This document shows positions 43,815 through 53,315 of a stretch of DNA of 64,000 nucleotides, piece by piece (position 1 is the first letter of the stretch; each line of letters begins with the position of its first letter). The translations under genes were made by a program, and so were the position numbers. The DNA lies in assembly GCA_021810905.1 (NCBI GenBank), contig JAJZQH010000012.1, positions 72,001 to 136,000 of the forward strand, written 5' to 3'. The notes under the pieces were generated by a model. That model saw nothing but the letters and a program-made list of their open reading frames with translations. It made no database searches and was not told the DNA's origin. The stretch comes from a bacterium (lineage in GTDB: Bacteria > UBA10199 > 2-02-FULL-44-16 > JAAZCA01).

Positions 43815-44825
43815 ATGAAAAACATCATCGGCGTCACAATGGGAGATCCCAAGGGGATCGGCCCCGAGATCGTAGCCAAGTCATGGCTTGCCATGAGTGA
43901 AACAGAGCGGGCGCAATTCCGCATATACGGGGACAGAAACGCCATAGATGCCGCCGCGCAGCTTGCAAACGGTGAGATCGATCCCAAGGCGATGGTGATA
44001 ACGTCGAGCACCGCCGGACACATGGGCTCGATACCGGATATCGAGGCCGCGCGCATGGCGCTATCGGCGATAAACGCCGCGGTCGACGACATCAAAGCCG
44101 GCAGGATCAAGGCGCTGGTTACGGCCCCGGTCAACAAACATCGTATGCAATCGGTTCATCGCGGTTTCACCGGCCACACCGATTACCTGGCGCAGCTCTC
44201 CCGCGCGCAAGACGTAGTGATGATGTTTTTTGCAGAGGGGCGACACGATACCGGCTCCGGATGTTCGTTTATAAAACAGCTCTGCATCTCGCTCGTGACC
44301 ATGCACATCCCTTTAAAGACGGTGGCGAAGGCCGTCACAAAGGAACGGGTGGTGGTAACTATATCGCGCACGTACGAGGCCCTCTGCCGGCACTTCGCGT
44401 GCCCGGAACCCCGCATTGCGGTGCTCTCGCTGAATCCCCATGCAGGCGAAAACGGCTCGATCGGCAGGGAGGAAGAGAAGATCATCGAACCCGCAATTCA
44501 GGCAGCCAGGAAGCGCGGCATCAATTGCATAGGCCCCCTGCCGGCCGACGGCATATTCAACAGGCTGGCGGAGTTCGACTATGACGGGGTCGTAGCCATG
44601 TATCACGATCAGGGGTTGCTTCCAGCGAAGCTGATCTGTCAGGGAAGGTGCGTCAACATCACCCTGGGTCTTCCGTATATTCGCACGTCTCCGGGGCACG
44701 GCACCGCGGAAGATATCGCGTGGCTGGGCCGGGCCGATCCGCAAAACATGCTGGCCACCCTGACGCTCACGAGGCGACTCGTGGGCTGGACGATTGAAGA
44801 TAGTGGGCAGCAAATCGTGCGTTAG
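43815..44825 (+). CDS. pdxA: 4-hydroxythreonine-4-phosphate dehydrogenase
   Basis: PdxA oxidises 4-phosphohydroxy-L-threonine in the pyridoxal phosphate pathway. The 336-residue product has IIGVTMGDPKGIGPEIVAKS at the start. Substrate and metal residues lie in HRGFTGHTDYLA, LNPHAGENG and MYHDQGLLPAK, as in the family. The ATG at 43815 gives the conserved start. The final residues (QQIVR) and the TAG stop come from the octamer repeat that follows, so the original end may have been altered. It follows the SurA-like gene by 4 bp, the common PpiC-SurA-PdxA order. Confidence 0.96.
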   Translation: MKNIIGVTMGDPKGIGPEIVAKSWLAMSETERAQFRIYGDRNAIDAAAQLANGEIDPKAMVITSSTAGHMGSIPDIEAARMALSAINAAVDDIKAGRIKALVTAPVNKHRMQSVHRGFTGHTDYLAQLSRAQDVVMMFFAEGRHDTGSGCSFIKQLCISLVTMHIPLKTVAKAVTKERVVVTISRTYEALCRHFACPEPRIAVLSLNPHAGENGSIGREEEKIIEPAIQAARKRGINCIGPLPADGIFNRLAEFDYDGVVAMYHDQGLLPAKLICQGRCVNITLGLPYIRTSPGHGTAEDIAWLGRADPQNMLATLTLTRRLVGWTIEDSGQQIVR

Positions 44826-44936
44826 TGCGCTCGTACTCTCGTGCGATCGTTAAACCTATCCAAGGTGTTACGAACGCACGGTCGGACGATCGGACGGTCG
44901 CACTATTATCGCACGAGCGCACGAATCGCGAATGGA
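44812..44936. repeat. Octamer repeat, inverted arms, between pdxA and phosphohexomutase
   Basis: The left arm octamers are ATCGTGCG, TTAGTGCG, CTCGTACT, CTCGTGCG and ATCGTTAA. The right arm holds ACGAACGC, ACGGTCGG, ACGATCGG, ACGGTCGC and ACGAGCGC. The core ACCTATCCAAGGTGTT lies at 44853-44868. The left arm supplies the pdxA stop, and the right arm ends just before the next ribosome-binding region. Confidence 0.85.
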
Positions 44937-44948
44937 GTTCGAGAGATT

Positions 44949-46355
44949 ATGGTTATCAAGTTCGGCACTGACGGATGGCGCGCTGTCGTTGACCGCGACT
45001 TCATACCGGAAAATATCGGAAAGGTGATCCAGGCGTTTGCCGACGTATATCCGACGATGCCTGAGGCAGGCAGGCCGGTCGCGATAGGATACGATCGCCG
45101 CAACCGCTCGCCTGAAGCCGCGCAGCAAATCGCTTCCGTGCTCCTGGGCAACGGAATTACCACCGTACTCTTTAATGCATTCTGCCCCACGCCGGCCGTC
45201 GCCTGGTACGTGAAGACAAAGGGCTGCGCGGCAGGCATCATGGTCACGGCAAGCCACAATCCTCCATCGTGGAACGGAATCAAATTCAAGGAGAGTTACG
45301 GCGGCGCCGCTTCTTCCGAATATCTGAAGCCCATAGAGGATCGCATCGTCGCCAACGACAAGTCAGGACGCAAGCCGAAGATGGCAGGTCACGCGGGACA
45401 TCCGCAATTCTCGGAGTTCGATCCGCTCGGCGAATACCTCGACGCCATCAATAAATTCGTCGACACCGACAGGATCAAGTCATCAAGCGTCAAGAGAGTG
45501 CTGGTCGATCCCCTGTACGGCTCGGGCTCCGGCTACTTTCCGAAACTTCTGGGCGACATGGTCACGGAGATCCACAATGGCGCGGATCCAAACTTCGGCG
45601 GCCTCAATCCGGAGCCGATACCCCCGAACGCAAACGAGCTGATGGAGCGCGTCGCAGCCGGCGGGTTTTCGTGCGGTCTGCTCACCGACGGAGATGGCGA
45701 CCGCGCAGGCGCCGTAGATGAGTTCGGCAAGTTCGTAACCACGCACGAGGTTTTCTCTCTCCTTCTCCGTCACGCCGTCGAAAACAAAGGCTGGAGAGGC
45801 AAGGTCGTCAAATCGATCTCAACGACCATGATGATCAACCGCATCGGCCGAAAGTACGGCCTTGAGGTTATCACGACGCCGGTCGGCTTCAAATACATAA
45901 GCCCTGCGATGAAAGAGCCTGGCGTGCTCGTGGGCGGCGAGGAGTCGGGAGGGTTCGGCTTCCCCCGCCACATACCCGAGCGCGACGGAGTGCTCTCGGA
46001 CATGCTCATCCTCGAGCTGATGGCCGTCACTGGAAAAAGCCTCTCCACGCTCGTCCGCGAACTGCAGGAGGAGTTCGGACCTTCGTTCTATCGCAGGATC
46101 GATAACCACCTCTCGGCCGAGGAGATCCTTCGCGTCAGGGAGAAGATGAAATCGCTGGATATCAAATCGCTCGCCGGACGAAGGGTCGTGAAGCACGACA
46201 AGTTGGACGGCCACCATTTCCTTCTCGACGACGATTCCTGGCTCCTCTTCCGGGCATCCGGCACCGAGCCCCTGATCCGCCTGTATGCCGAGGCGCCCAC
46301 GGCGGAGCAGGTAGACAAGATGCTCGACGAGGGAAAGCGACAGGTAGGCCTGTAG
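44949..46355 (+). CDS. Phosphoglucomutase/phosphomannomutase family protein
   Basis: The 468-residue alpha-D-phosphohexomutase interconverts hexose 1- and 6-phosphates. It shows all family sites: KFGTDGWRAVV at the start, the phosphoserine loop MVTASHNPPSWNG near residue 100, the metal loop LTDGDGDRAGA near residue 245, the sugar loop GGEESGGFGF and the phosphate-binding FRASGTEPLIRLY. The length is typical. The ATG at 44949 is chosen because the upstream open frame consists of repeat DNA. Substrate preference (glucose or mannose) cannot be told. Confidence 0.95.
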   Translation: MVIKFGTDGWRAVVDRDFIPENIGKVIQAFADVYPTMPEAGRPVAIGYDRRNRSPEAAQQIASVLLGNGITTVLFNAFCPTPAVAWYVKTKGCAAGIMVTASHNPPSWNGIKFKESYGGAASSEYLKPIEDRIVANDKSGRKPKMAGHAGHPQFSEFDPLGEYLDAINKFVDTDRIKSSSVKRVLVDPLYGSGSGYFPKLLGDMVTEIHNGADPNFGGLNPEPIPPNANELMERVAAGGFSCGLLTDGDGDRAGAVDEFGKFVTTHEVFSLLLRHAVENKGWRGKVVKSISTTMMINRIGRKYGLEVITTPVGFKYISPAMKEPGVLVGGEESGGFGFPRHIPERDGVLSDMLILELMAVTGKSLSTLVRELQEEFGPSFYRRIDNHLSAEEILRVREKMKSLDIKSLAGRRVVKHDKLDGHHFLLDDDSWLLFRASGTEPLIRLYAEAPTAEQVDKMLDEGKRQVGL

Positions 46356-46385
46356 GGCCGCTTTCAAAAAACCTGAAAAATATCC

Positions 46386-46412
46386 GCAACTTTTTTCCCA
46401 TACAGCCGATAT
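46386..46412 (+). promoter_or_regulatory. Sigma-28-like promoter motif
   Basis: GCAACTTT at 46386, 11 bases, then GCCGATAT lie about 47 bases before the ATG at 46460. It would drive the three-gene AAA-like operon. Confidence 0.65.
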
Positions 46413-46459
46413 ACTGCGGGACGACGAGTCCAGTTTTCAAACTATTTCATGAGGAACTG

Positions 46460-47410
46460 ATGTTTGAAACTCTCTGCACAGACGCGATACTCAATGCATG
46501 CGCTATGGCGCCTTCCTCCGCATCGATCATTTCAGAGGATGAGGTGATTGCGGATGAAACCCTTTGCCCTGAGATGCCTGAAGCGCAAAGCGATACCTTT
46601 GCAACCACTAGCGCGTCCCTTCATACGACGACCTCCTCTCATTACAGCTCTGCGATCATACAGCGAAAAGAGAACCCGACGGGCGGAGCAAAGGATATTT
46701 CGCCGGCCGCTTCCTGGGCATTACCTACCGCATTTATTGCAGTAGGCATACGCAGACTTCTTAATTCGACGTGGAACTGGCTGATCAGGAGGTTCTCGAA
46801 AAAACCGGCGATGTTAAGCGAGCGCGCGTACGCCTCGCTGCGGCCGCCATCGCTTCTCCCCGCCTCCAATGCCAAGGCGTCCAATCCGGCAAACGGAAAA
46901 AATCCACGATCGCACTCAAAAAAAAGACCTGTGATGGACGAGGCGCGTGCGCAGTGGCACGCAGTGGCGAAAAAAGAGACCCGTACCTTGATGTTTCGCG
47001 TAAACGGAAAGTCAGACAGCACGAAGGCCGCGCTCGTAATAGGCAGCATGCTCTATATGAAGGATTCAGAACCTGAATGCGTGCCGCTACAGTTCAGGAA
47101 AGCGCCACACCTTTTCCTCAGCTGCCAGGAACTTCTGCATCCCGGCCGAATCCTGCAGACTTTTTCCGAGCGCATGGAGGAAACCGCGCGAAACATCGTA
47201 GAGATAATGGACAAAGCCCGAGTCGGCCCGGCCATGCTTGTGCTGACCGAGATAGACCTTCTCTCGGGCGACGAGAGGACACAGCCCGTCATCCAGGCCC
47301 TGACCTCCGCGCTGGCTGATGAGGATATTCGAAAAAATCTTCTGTTCCTGCTGAGCGCCACTAAGCCTGGCTGGAAACTCGCCGACCTCAATAATGGGGA
47401 ACATTTATGA
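46460..47410 (+). CDS. Degenerate AAA-like orphan protein, paralogue 1
   Basis: This 316-residue protein is the first of three tandem paralogues. The N-terminus (MFETLCTDAILNACAMAPSS) is followed by an acidic, low-complexity region. A hydrophobic or amphipathic segment comes next (ALPTAFIAVGIRRLLNSTWN, about 94-113), then a C-terminal domain from about 155. That domain resembles a ClpA/B-type AAA module. It has VNGKSDSTKAAL where a Walker A would sit, FLSCQELLH, SERMEETARNIVEIM and a Walker-B-like PAMLVLTEIDLL, then LLFLLSATKPGW. The P-loop lacks the GxxGxGK pattern, so ATP hydrolysis is doubtful. The stop overlaps the next ATG. Confidence 0.6.
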   Translation: MFETLCTDAILNACAMAPSSASIISEDEVIADETLCPEMPEAQSDTFATTSASLHTTTSSHYSSAIIQRKENPTGGAKDISPAASWALPTAFIAVGIRRLLNSTWNWLIRRFSKKPAMLSERAYASLRPPSLLPASNAKASNPANGKNPRSHSKKRPVMDEARAQWHAVAKKETRTLMFRVNGKSDSTKAALVIGSMLYMKDSEPECVPLQFRKAPHLFLSCQELLHPGRILQTFSERMEETARNIVEIMDKARVGPAMLVLTEIDLLSGDERTQPVIQALTSALADEDIRKNLLFLLSATKPGWKLADLNNGEHL

Positions 47411-48312
47411 CGGGAAGCAACTTCGTCAATGCCTCTTACGGCGGATGCATGACCGCGACGCCTTCCTGCGCGGCATCTTCAGATTGGGAGGTCGCCGATG
47501 CGCGGGAGAACGAAACGGCCGATGGCGAAACCGAATGCAACGCCGAAGTCGCAGCTGAATGCGCGCTTCACGACGACGCATCGGCCGCCTATTCGTTGAT
47601 ACCCCCTCTACCATTCGTCATAGGGCTTTTCGGCATGCTGAAAGTTGCATGGAGGTGGTTTACCGGCGCCAGGCCCAAAATGCAGCACGCGCAGGACGAT
47701 TCAAGATTGGCGCCAGCGCTTCCGCCTGCCGATAAAACTCACGCAAATTGCGGTAAGCCATCACAGGCCGTTTCCCGCGGCTCGCGCGCGCAGCTGGTGC
47801 CAGGCACCATCGGAAGGGACTCTGGCGAATACGCGCGCACCTGCTGGAATGAAGTCGGCGAGAACAGGCTGCGCGTGATGATCTTCAGGGGCGAGAATGA
47901 GCAGGATTCAATAAGAAGCGGGCTCATCACGGCGTCGATGATCTATTTCATGGAACACGAAAAAGATGTCGTACCCCCCGAATTCCGTGATGCACCCCAC
48001 TGTCTCATCGACTGCGAACAGTTGCTCCATCCCTCTCTCCCGCAGGCCTCGATCGCCCGCGGAATCGTGGCAGCCGCTCAACGCATCGACGAAATCATGC
48101 AGACGGCGGCGAAGAGATCGGCGGTCCTCGTGCTCAACGGCGCCGACCTCCTCAGCCGCAGCGGAATCGCCGCGCCGATAAACGGAATCATCGCCAATGC
48201 CTTGAAACGCAACGAAGTCCATCTGAACCTCCTACGCATCGCTACGGTCACGACGCCCGGCTGGGAATTTTGTGACCTGAGTTCCGCTCACAAGGAAAAC
48301 GGCATGAACTGA
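47407..48312 (+). CDS. Degenerate AAA-like orphan protein, paralogue 2
   Basis: This 301-residue protein has the same layout as its neighbours: a short leader (NFVNASYGGCMTATPSCAAS), an acidic region (ARENETADGETECNAEVA), a hydrophobic segment (LIPPLPFVIGLFGMLKVAWR, about 58-78), and a C-terminal domain with CLIDCEQLLHPS, RIDEIMQTAAKRSAVLVLNG and ATVTTPGWEF. The Walker-B-like segment reads SAVLVLNGADLL and has lost the acidic pair. No P-loop is visible (FRGENEQDSIRSGL at that place). It starts inside the stop codon of the first paralogue (ATGA), so the two are coupled. A GTGCCAGGCAC at 47797 is read in frame as VPGT, in the linker. Confidence 0.6.
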   Translation: MTGSNFVNASYGGCMTATPSCAASSDWEVADARENETADGETECNAEVAAECALHDDASAAYSLIPPLPFVIGLFGMLKVAWRWFTGARPKMQHAQDDSRLAPALPPADKTHANCGKPSQAVSRGSRAQLVPGTIGRDSGEYARTCWNEVGENRLRVMIFRGENEQDSIRSGLITASMIYFMEHEKDVVPPEFRDAPHCLIDCEQLLHPSLPQASIARGIVAAAQRIDEIMQTAAKRSAVLVLNGADLLSRSGIAAPINGIIANALKRNEVHLNLLRIATVTTPGWEFCDLSSAHKENGMN

Positions 48313-48336
48313 AATGGTCAACGACAGGAGATAATC

Positions 48337-49236
48337 ATGTTCGAAACACAATTCATGAACGCCTCTCTCAATGGATGGATGACGGCAATGCCCGCATCGG
48401 CGTTGAATGCATGCGACGATGCGATCGGCGGAGAAGAACTCGCGTCCTCCGAGACCTCAAGCGGGGTCGCCGGCTCCGACGCATTTGTCGCATGTCCACG
48501 GGACGCAGCGAATTTCAACGTCGGCTCGGATGTCTTTTCCGTTCAGCAAAACAAATCCGACACTGCGGAATTGATCTCGGTCCCGGATCAGCCCATCCAT
48601 GGCGCGCCCGTCAACGATCCGCTCGCCGCATGGATGGTCCTTCCGTCATTTTTCACGCTGGTTCGCGAGCTCGTGAAGGCCGCATGGCAGGAGATATGGA
48701 CGACTGTCCCAAAGGATCGGGTTCCTTCAGATAAAACCACTGGGCCTGGAGCGGATTTACAGGCTCCCCTTCTCCCGCCATCAGCACTTGTAAGAGAGGC
48801 GCAAGCACTATGGAGAGATATCGGGGCGACAAGTTCGCATGCGTTGGTGTACATCGGCGGTTCCCGTCTGGAGAGCGGAAATCCCGCGCGCCTCGTTGAA
48901 ACGATGCTGCAACTGGCGGCCATGCGCGACGACAGCGTCCCTGAAAAATACCGGGGCACGCCGTCTTGTCTGATCAGGGGACGGAGAGATTTCGGTCCCG
49001 ATAATTATCTTACCTTGATCAATGCGCGCGCATCGTCTGCCTGCTGGCAAATCGATAAAATAATTCGGGAGGCAGCGCATCGCCCGGCAATCCTCGCGAT
49101 CACGGAAGCGGATTTCATCGAGCCCGACGGGCCGACTGCGCCGTTGCATAATAAACTCAACAGCCTTCTTTCCACGCCGCCGAGCAGGGGCAACCTGCTC
49201 ATAATCACGACGGATACGCCGCGGCCCAAGCTCTGA
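48337..49236 (+). CDS. Degenerate AAA-like orphan protein, paralogue 3
   Basis: This 299-residue protein is the last of the three paralogues, 24 bp after the second, with CAGGAG upstream. The leader ([20 protein letters not shown]) combines features of both others. An acidic linker and a hydrophobic segment ([20 protein letters not shown], about 95-115) follow. The C-terminal domain shows [34 protein letters not shown] and a Walker-B-like [12 protein letters not shown], then LLIITTDTP. The putative P-loop region ([16 protein letters not shown]) is degenerate. Three diverged copies in a row suggest a hetero-oligomer or diversified effectors. Function unknown. Confidence 0.6.
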   Translation: MFETQFMNASLNGWMTAMPASALNACDDAIGGEELASSETSSGVAGSDAFVACPRDAANFNVGSDVFSVQQNKSDTAELISVPDQPIHGAPVNDPLAAWMVLPSFFTLVRELVKAAWQEIWTTVPKDRVPSDKTTGPGADLQAPLLPPSALVREAQALWRDIGATSSHALVYIGGSRLESGNPARLVETMLQLAAMRDDSVPEKYRGTPSCLIRGRRDFGPDNYLTLINARASSACWQIDKIIREAAHRPAILAITEADFIEPDGPTAPLHNKLNSLLSTPPSRGNLLIITTDTPRPKL

Positions 49237-49279
49237 TTCCAATTGCAAAAGACGTTCGCCGCCTGTAGACCCTCCCGCC

Positions 49280-52201
49280 ATGCCACAGGGTGATATCATC
49301 GTCCGCGGCGCGCGGATGCACAACCTCAAGAACATCGACGTGGAGATCCCGCGCGGCAAACTCGTTGTCGTGACCGGGCTCTCCGGCTCAGGCAAGTCGT
49401 CGCTGGCCTTTGATACGATCTACGCCGAGGGGCAGCGCCGCTATATCGAATCGCTCTCCGCATACGCGCGGCAGTTCCTGGGCCAGATGGAAAAGCCGGA
49501 CGTGGATTCCATCGAGGGTTTATCTCCCGCCATCTCCATCGAACAGCGCAACGCGTCCCGCAACCCCCGCTCCACGGTGGGCACGTCGACGGAGATCTAC
49601 GATTATCTGCGCCTGTTATTCGCTCGCGCCGGAACTCCGCACTGTCCCAAGTGCAAACGGCCTATCGCGGGGCAGACCGTCTCGCAGATGGTCGACCGCA
49701 TACTCGCGCTCCCGCAGGGCACGCGCATTGCGGTGCTTGCGCCCATAGCATCCGGACGCAAGGGCGAGTTTGCAAAGGAGATGGAAAAACTCGCTCGAGC
49801 AGGCTTCGTGCGCGCGCGCGTGGACGGCGAGATCGTAGAGCTCGCGTCGCCGCCTAAACTGGATAAGAAAAAAAAGCACGACATCGATCTGATGGTCGAT
49901 CGCCTCGCGGTGAAAAAAGAGATATCGTCGCGACTGGCGGATTCTCTGGAGACTGCGCTCAAGCACGGCGATGGAATCGTGAAGGTCCTGACGTCCGGAA
50001 CTCGGGATTCGGAACTCGGAACTCGGACCGCTACAACCAAGTCCCGGTCGCCGAATCCCGAGTCCCGAGTCCCGGGTCCCGAAGAGATTTTATTCTCCGA
50101 AAAGCACGCATGCCCGCACTGCGGCGTTTCCATCCCGGAAATCACGCCGCAGCTCTTCAGCTTCAACAGCCCCAGGGGCGCGTGCACGGATTGCGACGGG
50201 CTCGGCGTGCGCCGCTATTTCGATCCGGATCTGATGGTGCCCAACCGCGCTCTCTCGCTGCGCGAGGGCGCGATAGCTCCGTGGCAGAAAAAAAACGCTA
50301 CCGATTATATCGAGCTCTGCCTCGCCATCGCAAAACACTACGGCGCGGACATCTATACGCCCTTCGACGAACTTCCGGAGAATGTGCAGCGCGCAATCCT
50401 CTACGGCTCAGGCGATGAAGAGATACGTTTTTCATACGACGTGGGCGGAGGGAAAAAGCGCATCGTCAAGACGCCGTTCGAAGGCGTCATACCCAACCTC
50501 GAACGACGCTGGCGCGAGACCCAGTCGGATTGGGTGCGCGAAGACATAGAGCGCTTCATGAATCTGCGGCCGTGCCCTTCGTGCAAAGGCGCGAGGCTGA
50601 GAGCGGAGGCTCTCAACGTGACTGTGGGGGAGAAAAATATCGCCGAGATATGCTCCCTCTCGATAGACGATACGCTCAAATTCGTGCGCTCGCTTTCGCT
50701 TTCGAAAAAACAGGCGGCGATCGCGGGGAGGATCATCAAGGAGATCTCCGAGCGCCTCACGTTCCTCATCGACGTGGGCCTCAACTACCTCTCGCTCGAC
50801 CGCGCCAGCGGCACGCTCGCAGGCGGCGAGGACCAGCGCATCCGGCTCGCCACGCAGATCGGCTCCGCGCTCACGGGCGTGCTCTACGTGCTGGACGAGC
50901 CGTCGATAGGCCTGCACCAGCGCGACAACCACAGGCTCATCACCACGCTCAAGCGGCTCCGGGATCTTGGCAACACGGTTCTGGTCGTCGAACACGACCG
51001 CGACATGATGCTCGCGTCGGACCACATAATCGACCTCGGCCCGGGAGCCGGCGTGGGCGGAGGCCATATCGTGGCCACCGGTTCGCCTGCATATATAATG
51101 AAGAAGCAAGGCACGCTCACCGGAGATTATCTCTCCGGCCGCCGTTCGATTGAAAAGCCCGCGCGCCGCAGGCCGGCCGAGGAGGGTTGGATTGAGCTCA
51201 AGGGCGCCGCGGAACACAACCTCAAGGATGTGGACGCAGCGTTTCCGCTCGGCTGCCTCACCGTGGTCACCGGAGTTTCCGGCTCCGGGAAATCCACGCT
51301 CATAAACGAGACCCTGCTCGCGGGGCTGAAACAGCGCATCGATCGCTCCAAGGAGGCCGCAGGAAAGGTTCGCGAGATATCGGGCTGGGAGCGCATCTCA
51401 AAGGTCATCAGCATCGACCAGACGCCCATAGGCCGCACGCCGCGCTCCAATCCCGCCACCTACACCGGCGTATTCACGCATATCCGCGAGCTGATGAGCG
51501 AACTGCCCGAGGCTCGCGCGCGCGGCTACACGCCGAGCCGCTTCTCATTCAACGTGAAGGGAGGCCGCTGCGAAGCGTGCGAGGGAGACGGAATCATTCG
51601 GATAGAAATGCACTTCCTGCCTGACGTCTACGTGGAGTGCGAGGTTTGCGAGGGTCTGCGTTTCAACCGCGAGACGCTCGAGATCCAGTACAAGGGCGCT
51701 TCGATCGCAGACATACTCAAGATGACGGTCGCCGAGGCTCATCGCTTCTTCGAAAACGTCCCGCCCATAAGGCACAAGCTCGAGACGCTGGTGGAAGTGG
51801 GTCTGGAGTATATCGAGCTCGGGCAGTCTGCCACTACCCTCTCCGGCGGAGAGGCTCAGCGAATAAAGCTCTCGCGTGAGCTTGCAAAGCGGCCGAGGCT
51901 TCTTCAGGAAGAGGGCGTGGGCGGGCACACGCTCTACATACTGGACGAACCGACCACGGGTCTTCACTTCGACGACGTTCACAAGCTGCTCGGCGTGCTC
52001 GACCGGCTGGTTGAAGCAGGCAATACTGCGATTATCATCGAGCATAATCTTGACGTGATCAAATTTGCCGATTACTGTATCGACCTCGGTCCTGAAGGGG
52101 GAGACGCCGGCGGAAGGATAGTTGCAGTCGGCACGCCTGAAGAGATAGCAAAGAACACGAAATCGCACACGGGACGGTATCTCAAAGAAGTGTTGGAGTG
52201 A
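49280..52201 (+). CDS. uvrA: Excinuclease ABC subunit A
   Basis: UvrA is the damage-recognition ATPase of nucleotide excision repair. The 973-residue product has both ABC modules: Walker [15 protein letters not shown] and [13 protein letters not shown], and signature motifs [12 protein letters not shown] (first, usually LSGGE) and [12 protein letters not shown] (second). The zinc modules include CPHCG and CEACEGDG. Residues about 239-268 ([12 protein letters not shown] and on) are encoded by a heptad repeat inserted in frame, just before the [19 protein letters not shown] zinc module. In ordinary UvrA this place is a variable loop. The frame is intact, so the protein is probably functional. 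Confidence 0.97.
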   Translation: MPQGDIIVRGARMHNLKNIDVEIPRGKLVVVTGLSGSGKSSLAFDTIYAEGQRRYIESLSAYARQFLGQMEKPDVDSIEGLSPAISIEQRNASRNPRSTVGTSTEIYDYLRLLFARAGTPHCPKCKRPIAGQTVSQMVDRILALPQGTRIAVLAPIASGRKGEFAKEMEKLARAGFVRARVDGEIVELASPPKLDKKKKHDIDLMVDRLAVKKEISSRLADSLETALKHGDGIVKVLTSGTRDSELGTRTATTKSRSPNPESRVPGPEEILFSEKHACPHCGVSIPEITPQLFSFNSPRGACTDCDGLGVRRYFDPDLMVPNRALSLREGAIAPWQKKNATDYIELCLAIAKHYGADIYTPFDELPENVQRAILYGSGDEEIRFSYDVGGGKKRIVKTPFEGVIPNLERRWRETQSDWVREDIERFMNLRPCPSCKGARLRAEALNVTVGEKNIAEICSLSIDDTLKFVRSLSLSKKQAAIAGRIIKEISERLTFLIDVGLNYLSLDRASGTLAGGEDQRIRLATQIGSALTGVLYVLDEPSIGLHQRDNHRLITTLKRLRDLGNTVLVVEHDRDMMLASDHIIDLGPGAGVGGGHIVATGSPAYIMKKQGTLTGDYLSGRRSIEKPARRRPAEEGWIELKGAAEHNLKDVDAAFPLGCLTVVTGVSGSGKSTLINETLLAGLKQRIDRSKEAAGKVREISGWERISKVISIDQTPIGRTPRSNPATYTGVFTHIRELMSELPEARARGYTPSRFSFNVKGGRCEACEGDGIIRIEMHFLPDVYVECEVCEGLRFNRETLEIQYKGASIADILKMTVAEAHRFFENVPPIRHKLETLVEVGLEYIELGQSATTLSGGEAQRIKLSRELAKRPRLLQEEGVGGHTLYILDEPTTGLHFDDVHKLLGVLDRLVEAGNTAIIIEHNLDVIKFADYCIDLGPEGGDAGGRIVAVGTPEEIAKNTKSHTGRYLKEVLE
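49994..50083. repeat. Heptad repeat with inverted arms inside uvrA
   Basis: The left arm contains ACTCGGG, ATTCGGA, ACTCGGA and ACTCGGA. The right arm contains ATCCCGA, GTCCCGA, GTCCCGG and GTCCCGA. The arms flank about 25 bases of core (CTACAACCAAGTCCCGG). The whole is about 90 bp, a multiple of three, and is translated in frame. Confidence 0.9.
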
Positions 52202-52235
52202 ACGCCCCTTTCTTATTCCCACGGAGGAGCATCTC

Positions 52236-53315
52236 ATGAAACATAGCGCGCGCCTTTTCTTCATCCTCGCAGCCATCCTGGCTGTTCCGTCCATCGCAAC
52301 TTCGGCCGTACCTACGGCGAAGAAAGATAAGGCAGCCGAGCCTGCGGCTGAGGTATCTTCAGCGCCACATCAGTACAATTCCGACGCCTCGCTCTCATTC
52401 GGAATGCCGATCTCAATAACGGTTGTTGCGACTTCTTCAAATGAAGGTGCTGCTCGTTCGGCGCTCTCCTCGGCGGTGGGACGCGCCCTCTCCTTTGACC
52501 GCGAATTCTTCTCCGAGGGCGGCGCGGAATCGCAGATTAACGCACTCCAGCACGGGCAGTCGTTAACGCTCTCGCAGGATGGGTTCGACTTCATCTCCCG
52601 CTCCGTCAAACTCGCCACTCTCACGGGCGGGTGGTTCGACATAACGACTCCGTCGCAGAAGAACATGTTCCAGAAGAAGGACTGGCGGAGGGTCTCGCTC
52701 GACGAAAACGCGAAGACGATCTCCTTCAAGAGCGACGGCATGGCCGTGGATCTCAAGAAGATCGCGCCCGGTTTTGTTGCCGATATCGTGATGGACGAAC
52801 TCGCTAAGCAGGGCTTCACAAATGCCATGGTCGAGGTGGGTCCCGTGCACCGCAACTCCGGCCGCGACATCTTCACCCCGTGGAACATTCAGATCGGCTT
52901 TGGCGAGAAAAACGGCGACGGCAACGCGTACCGCGCCTACCGCTACAACATCTCCAACGTGGCCGCTGCAACAGTTTCTCCTGACGGGCTCGGCAAGGGG
53001 TTGGTCGATCCGCTCAGCAAGAAGCCGGTGGCCGACAATTCCATACGCAGCATAACTATACTCGCGGCTGATGCGATGACTGCAACCGCATTCGCGCTTG
53101 CGGCGTATACGGTGGGGCCCAAGTTCGGGCTGCAATACGTTGAGGCGCACCCTGAGACGCGCGGCATCATGGTAGACATGGGTGGCAACCTGCTCGCGTC
53201 GCGCGGGCTCAACGTCGTCGCCGCGCCGGAGCGCGAGGACGCCCCGCAGGCATCGGCCGCCGGAGGACCCAATGACCTTCGCCAGAGGGAGCGTGAAGAA
53301 AATGCCGAGAAATAA
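52236..53315 (+). CDS. ApbE-like protein with degenerate flavin-transfer motifs, copy 1
   Basis: The 359-residue precursor has a signal peptide (MKHSARLFFILAAILAVPSI, cleaved near ATSA). The mature protein follows the ApbE fold (FAD:protein FMN transferase) with FDREFFSEGGAESQINAL, DGFDFISRSVKLATLTGGWF and VDPLSKKPV, and the late DAMTATAFALAAYTVGP motif. The usual IAKGY/FAVD loop reads IAPGFVADI, with the lysine replaced by proline, and the usual GGE/GGD after VEVG is VGPVHRN. Flavin transfer may therefore be lost or altered. It follows uvrA by 34 bp and overlaps a second ApbE-like gene. Confidence 0.75.
   Translation: MKHSARLFFILAAILAVPSIATSAVPTAKKDKAAEPAAEVSSAPHQYNSDASLSFGMPISITVVATSSNEGAARSALSSAVGRALSFDREFFSEGGAESQINALQHGQSLTLSQDGFDFISRSVKLATLTGGWFDITTPSQKNMFQKKDWRRVSLDENAKTISFKSDGMAVDLKKIAPGFVADIVMDELAKQGFTNAMVEVGPVHRNSGRDIFTPWNIQIGFGEKNGDGNAYRAYRYNISNVAAATVSPDGLGKGLVDPLSKKPVADNSIRSITILAADAMTATAFALAAYTVGPKFGLQYVEAHPETRGIMVDMGGNLLASRGLNVVAAPEREDAPQASAAGGPNDLRQREREENAEK

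Noticed and set aside
44841-44948. N-terminal extension of the phosphohexomutase
   Set aside because: It is translated octamer repeat; family similarity starts at the ATG at 44949.
47417-47445. GCAACTTC at the start of the second AAA-like gene
   Set aside because: It lies inside the coding sequence and lacks the -10 octamer.
47731-47738. GCCGATAA inside the second AAA-like gene
   Set aside because: No GCAAC element lies upstream at the right distance, and it is within coding sequence.
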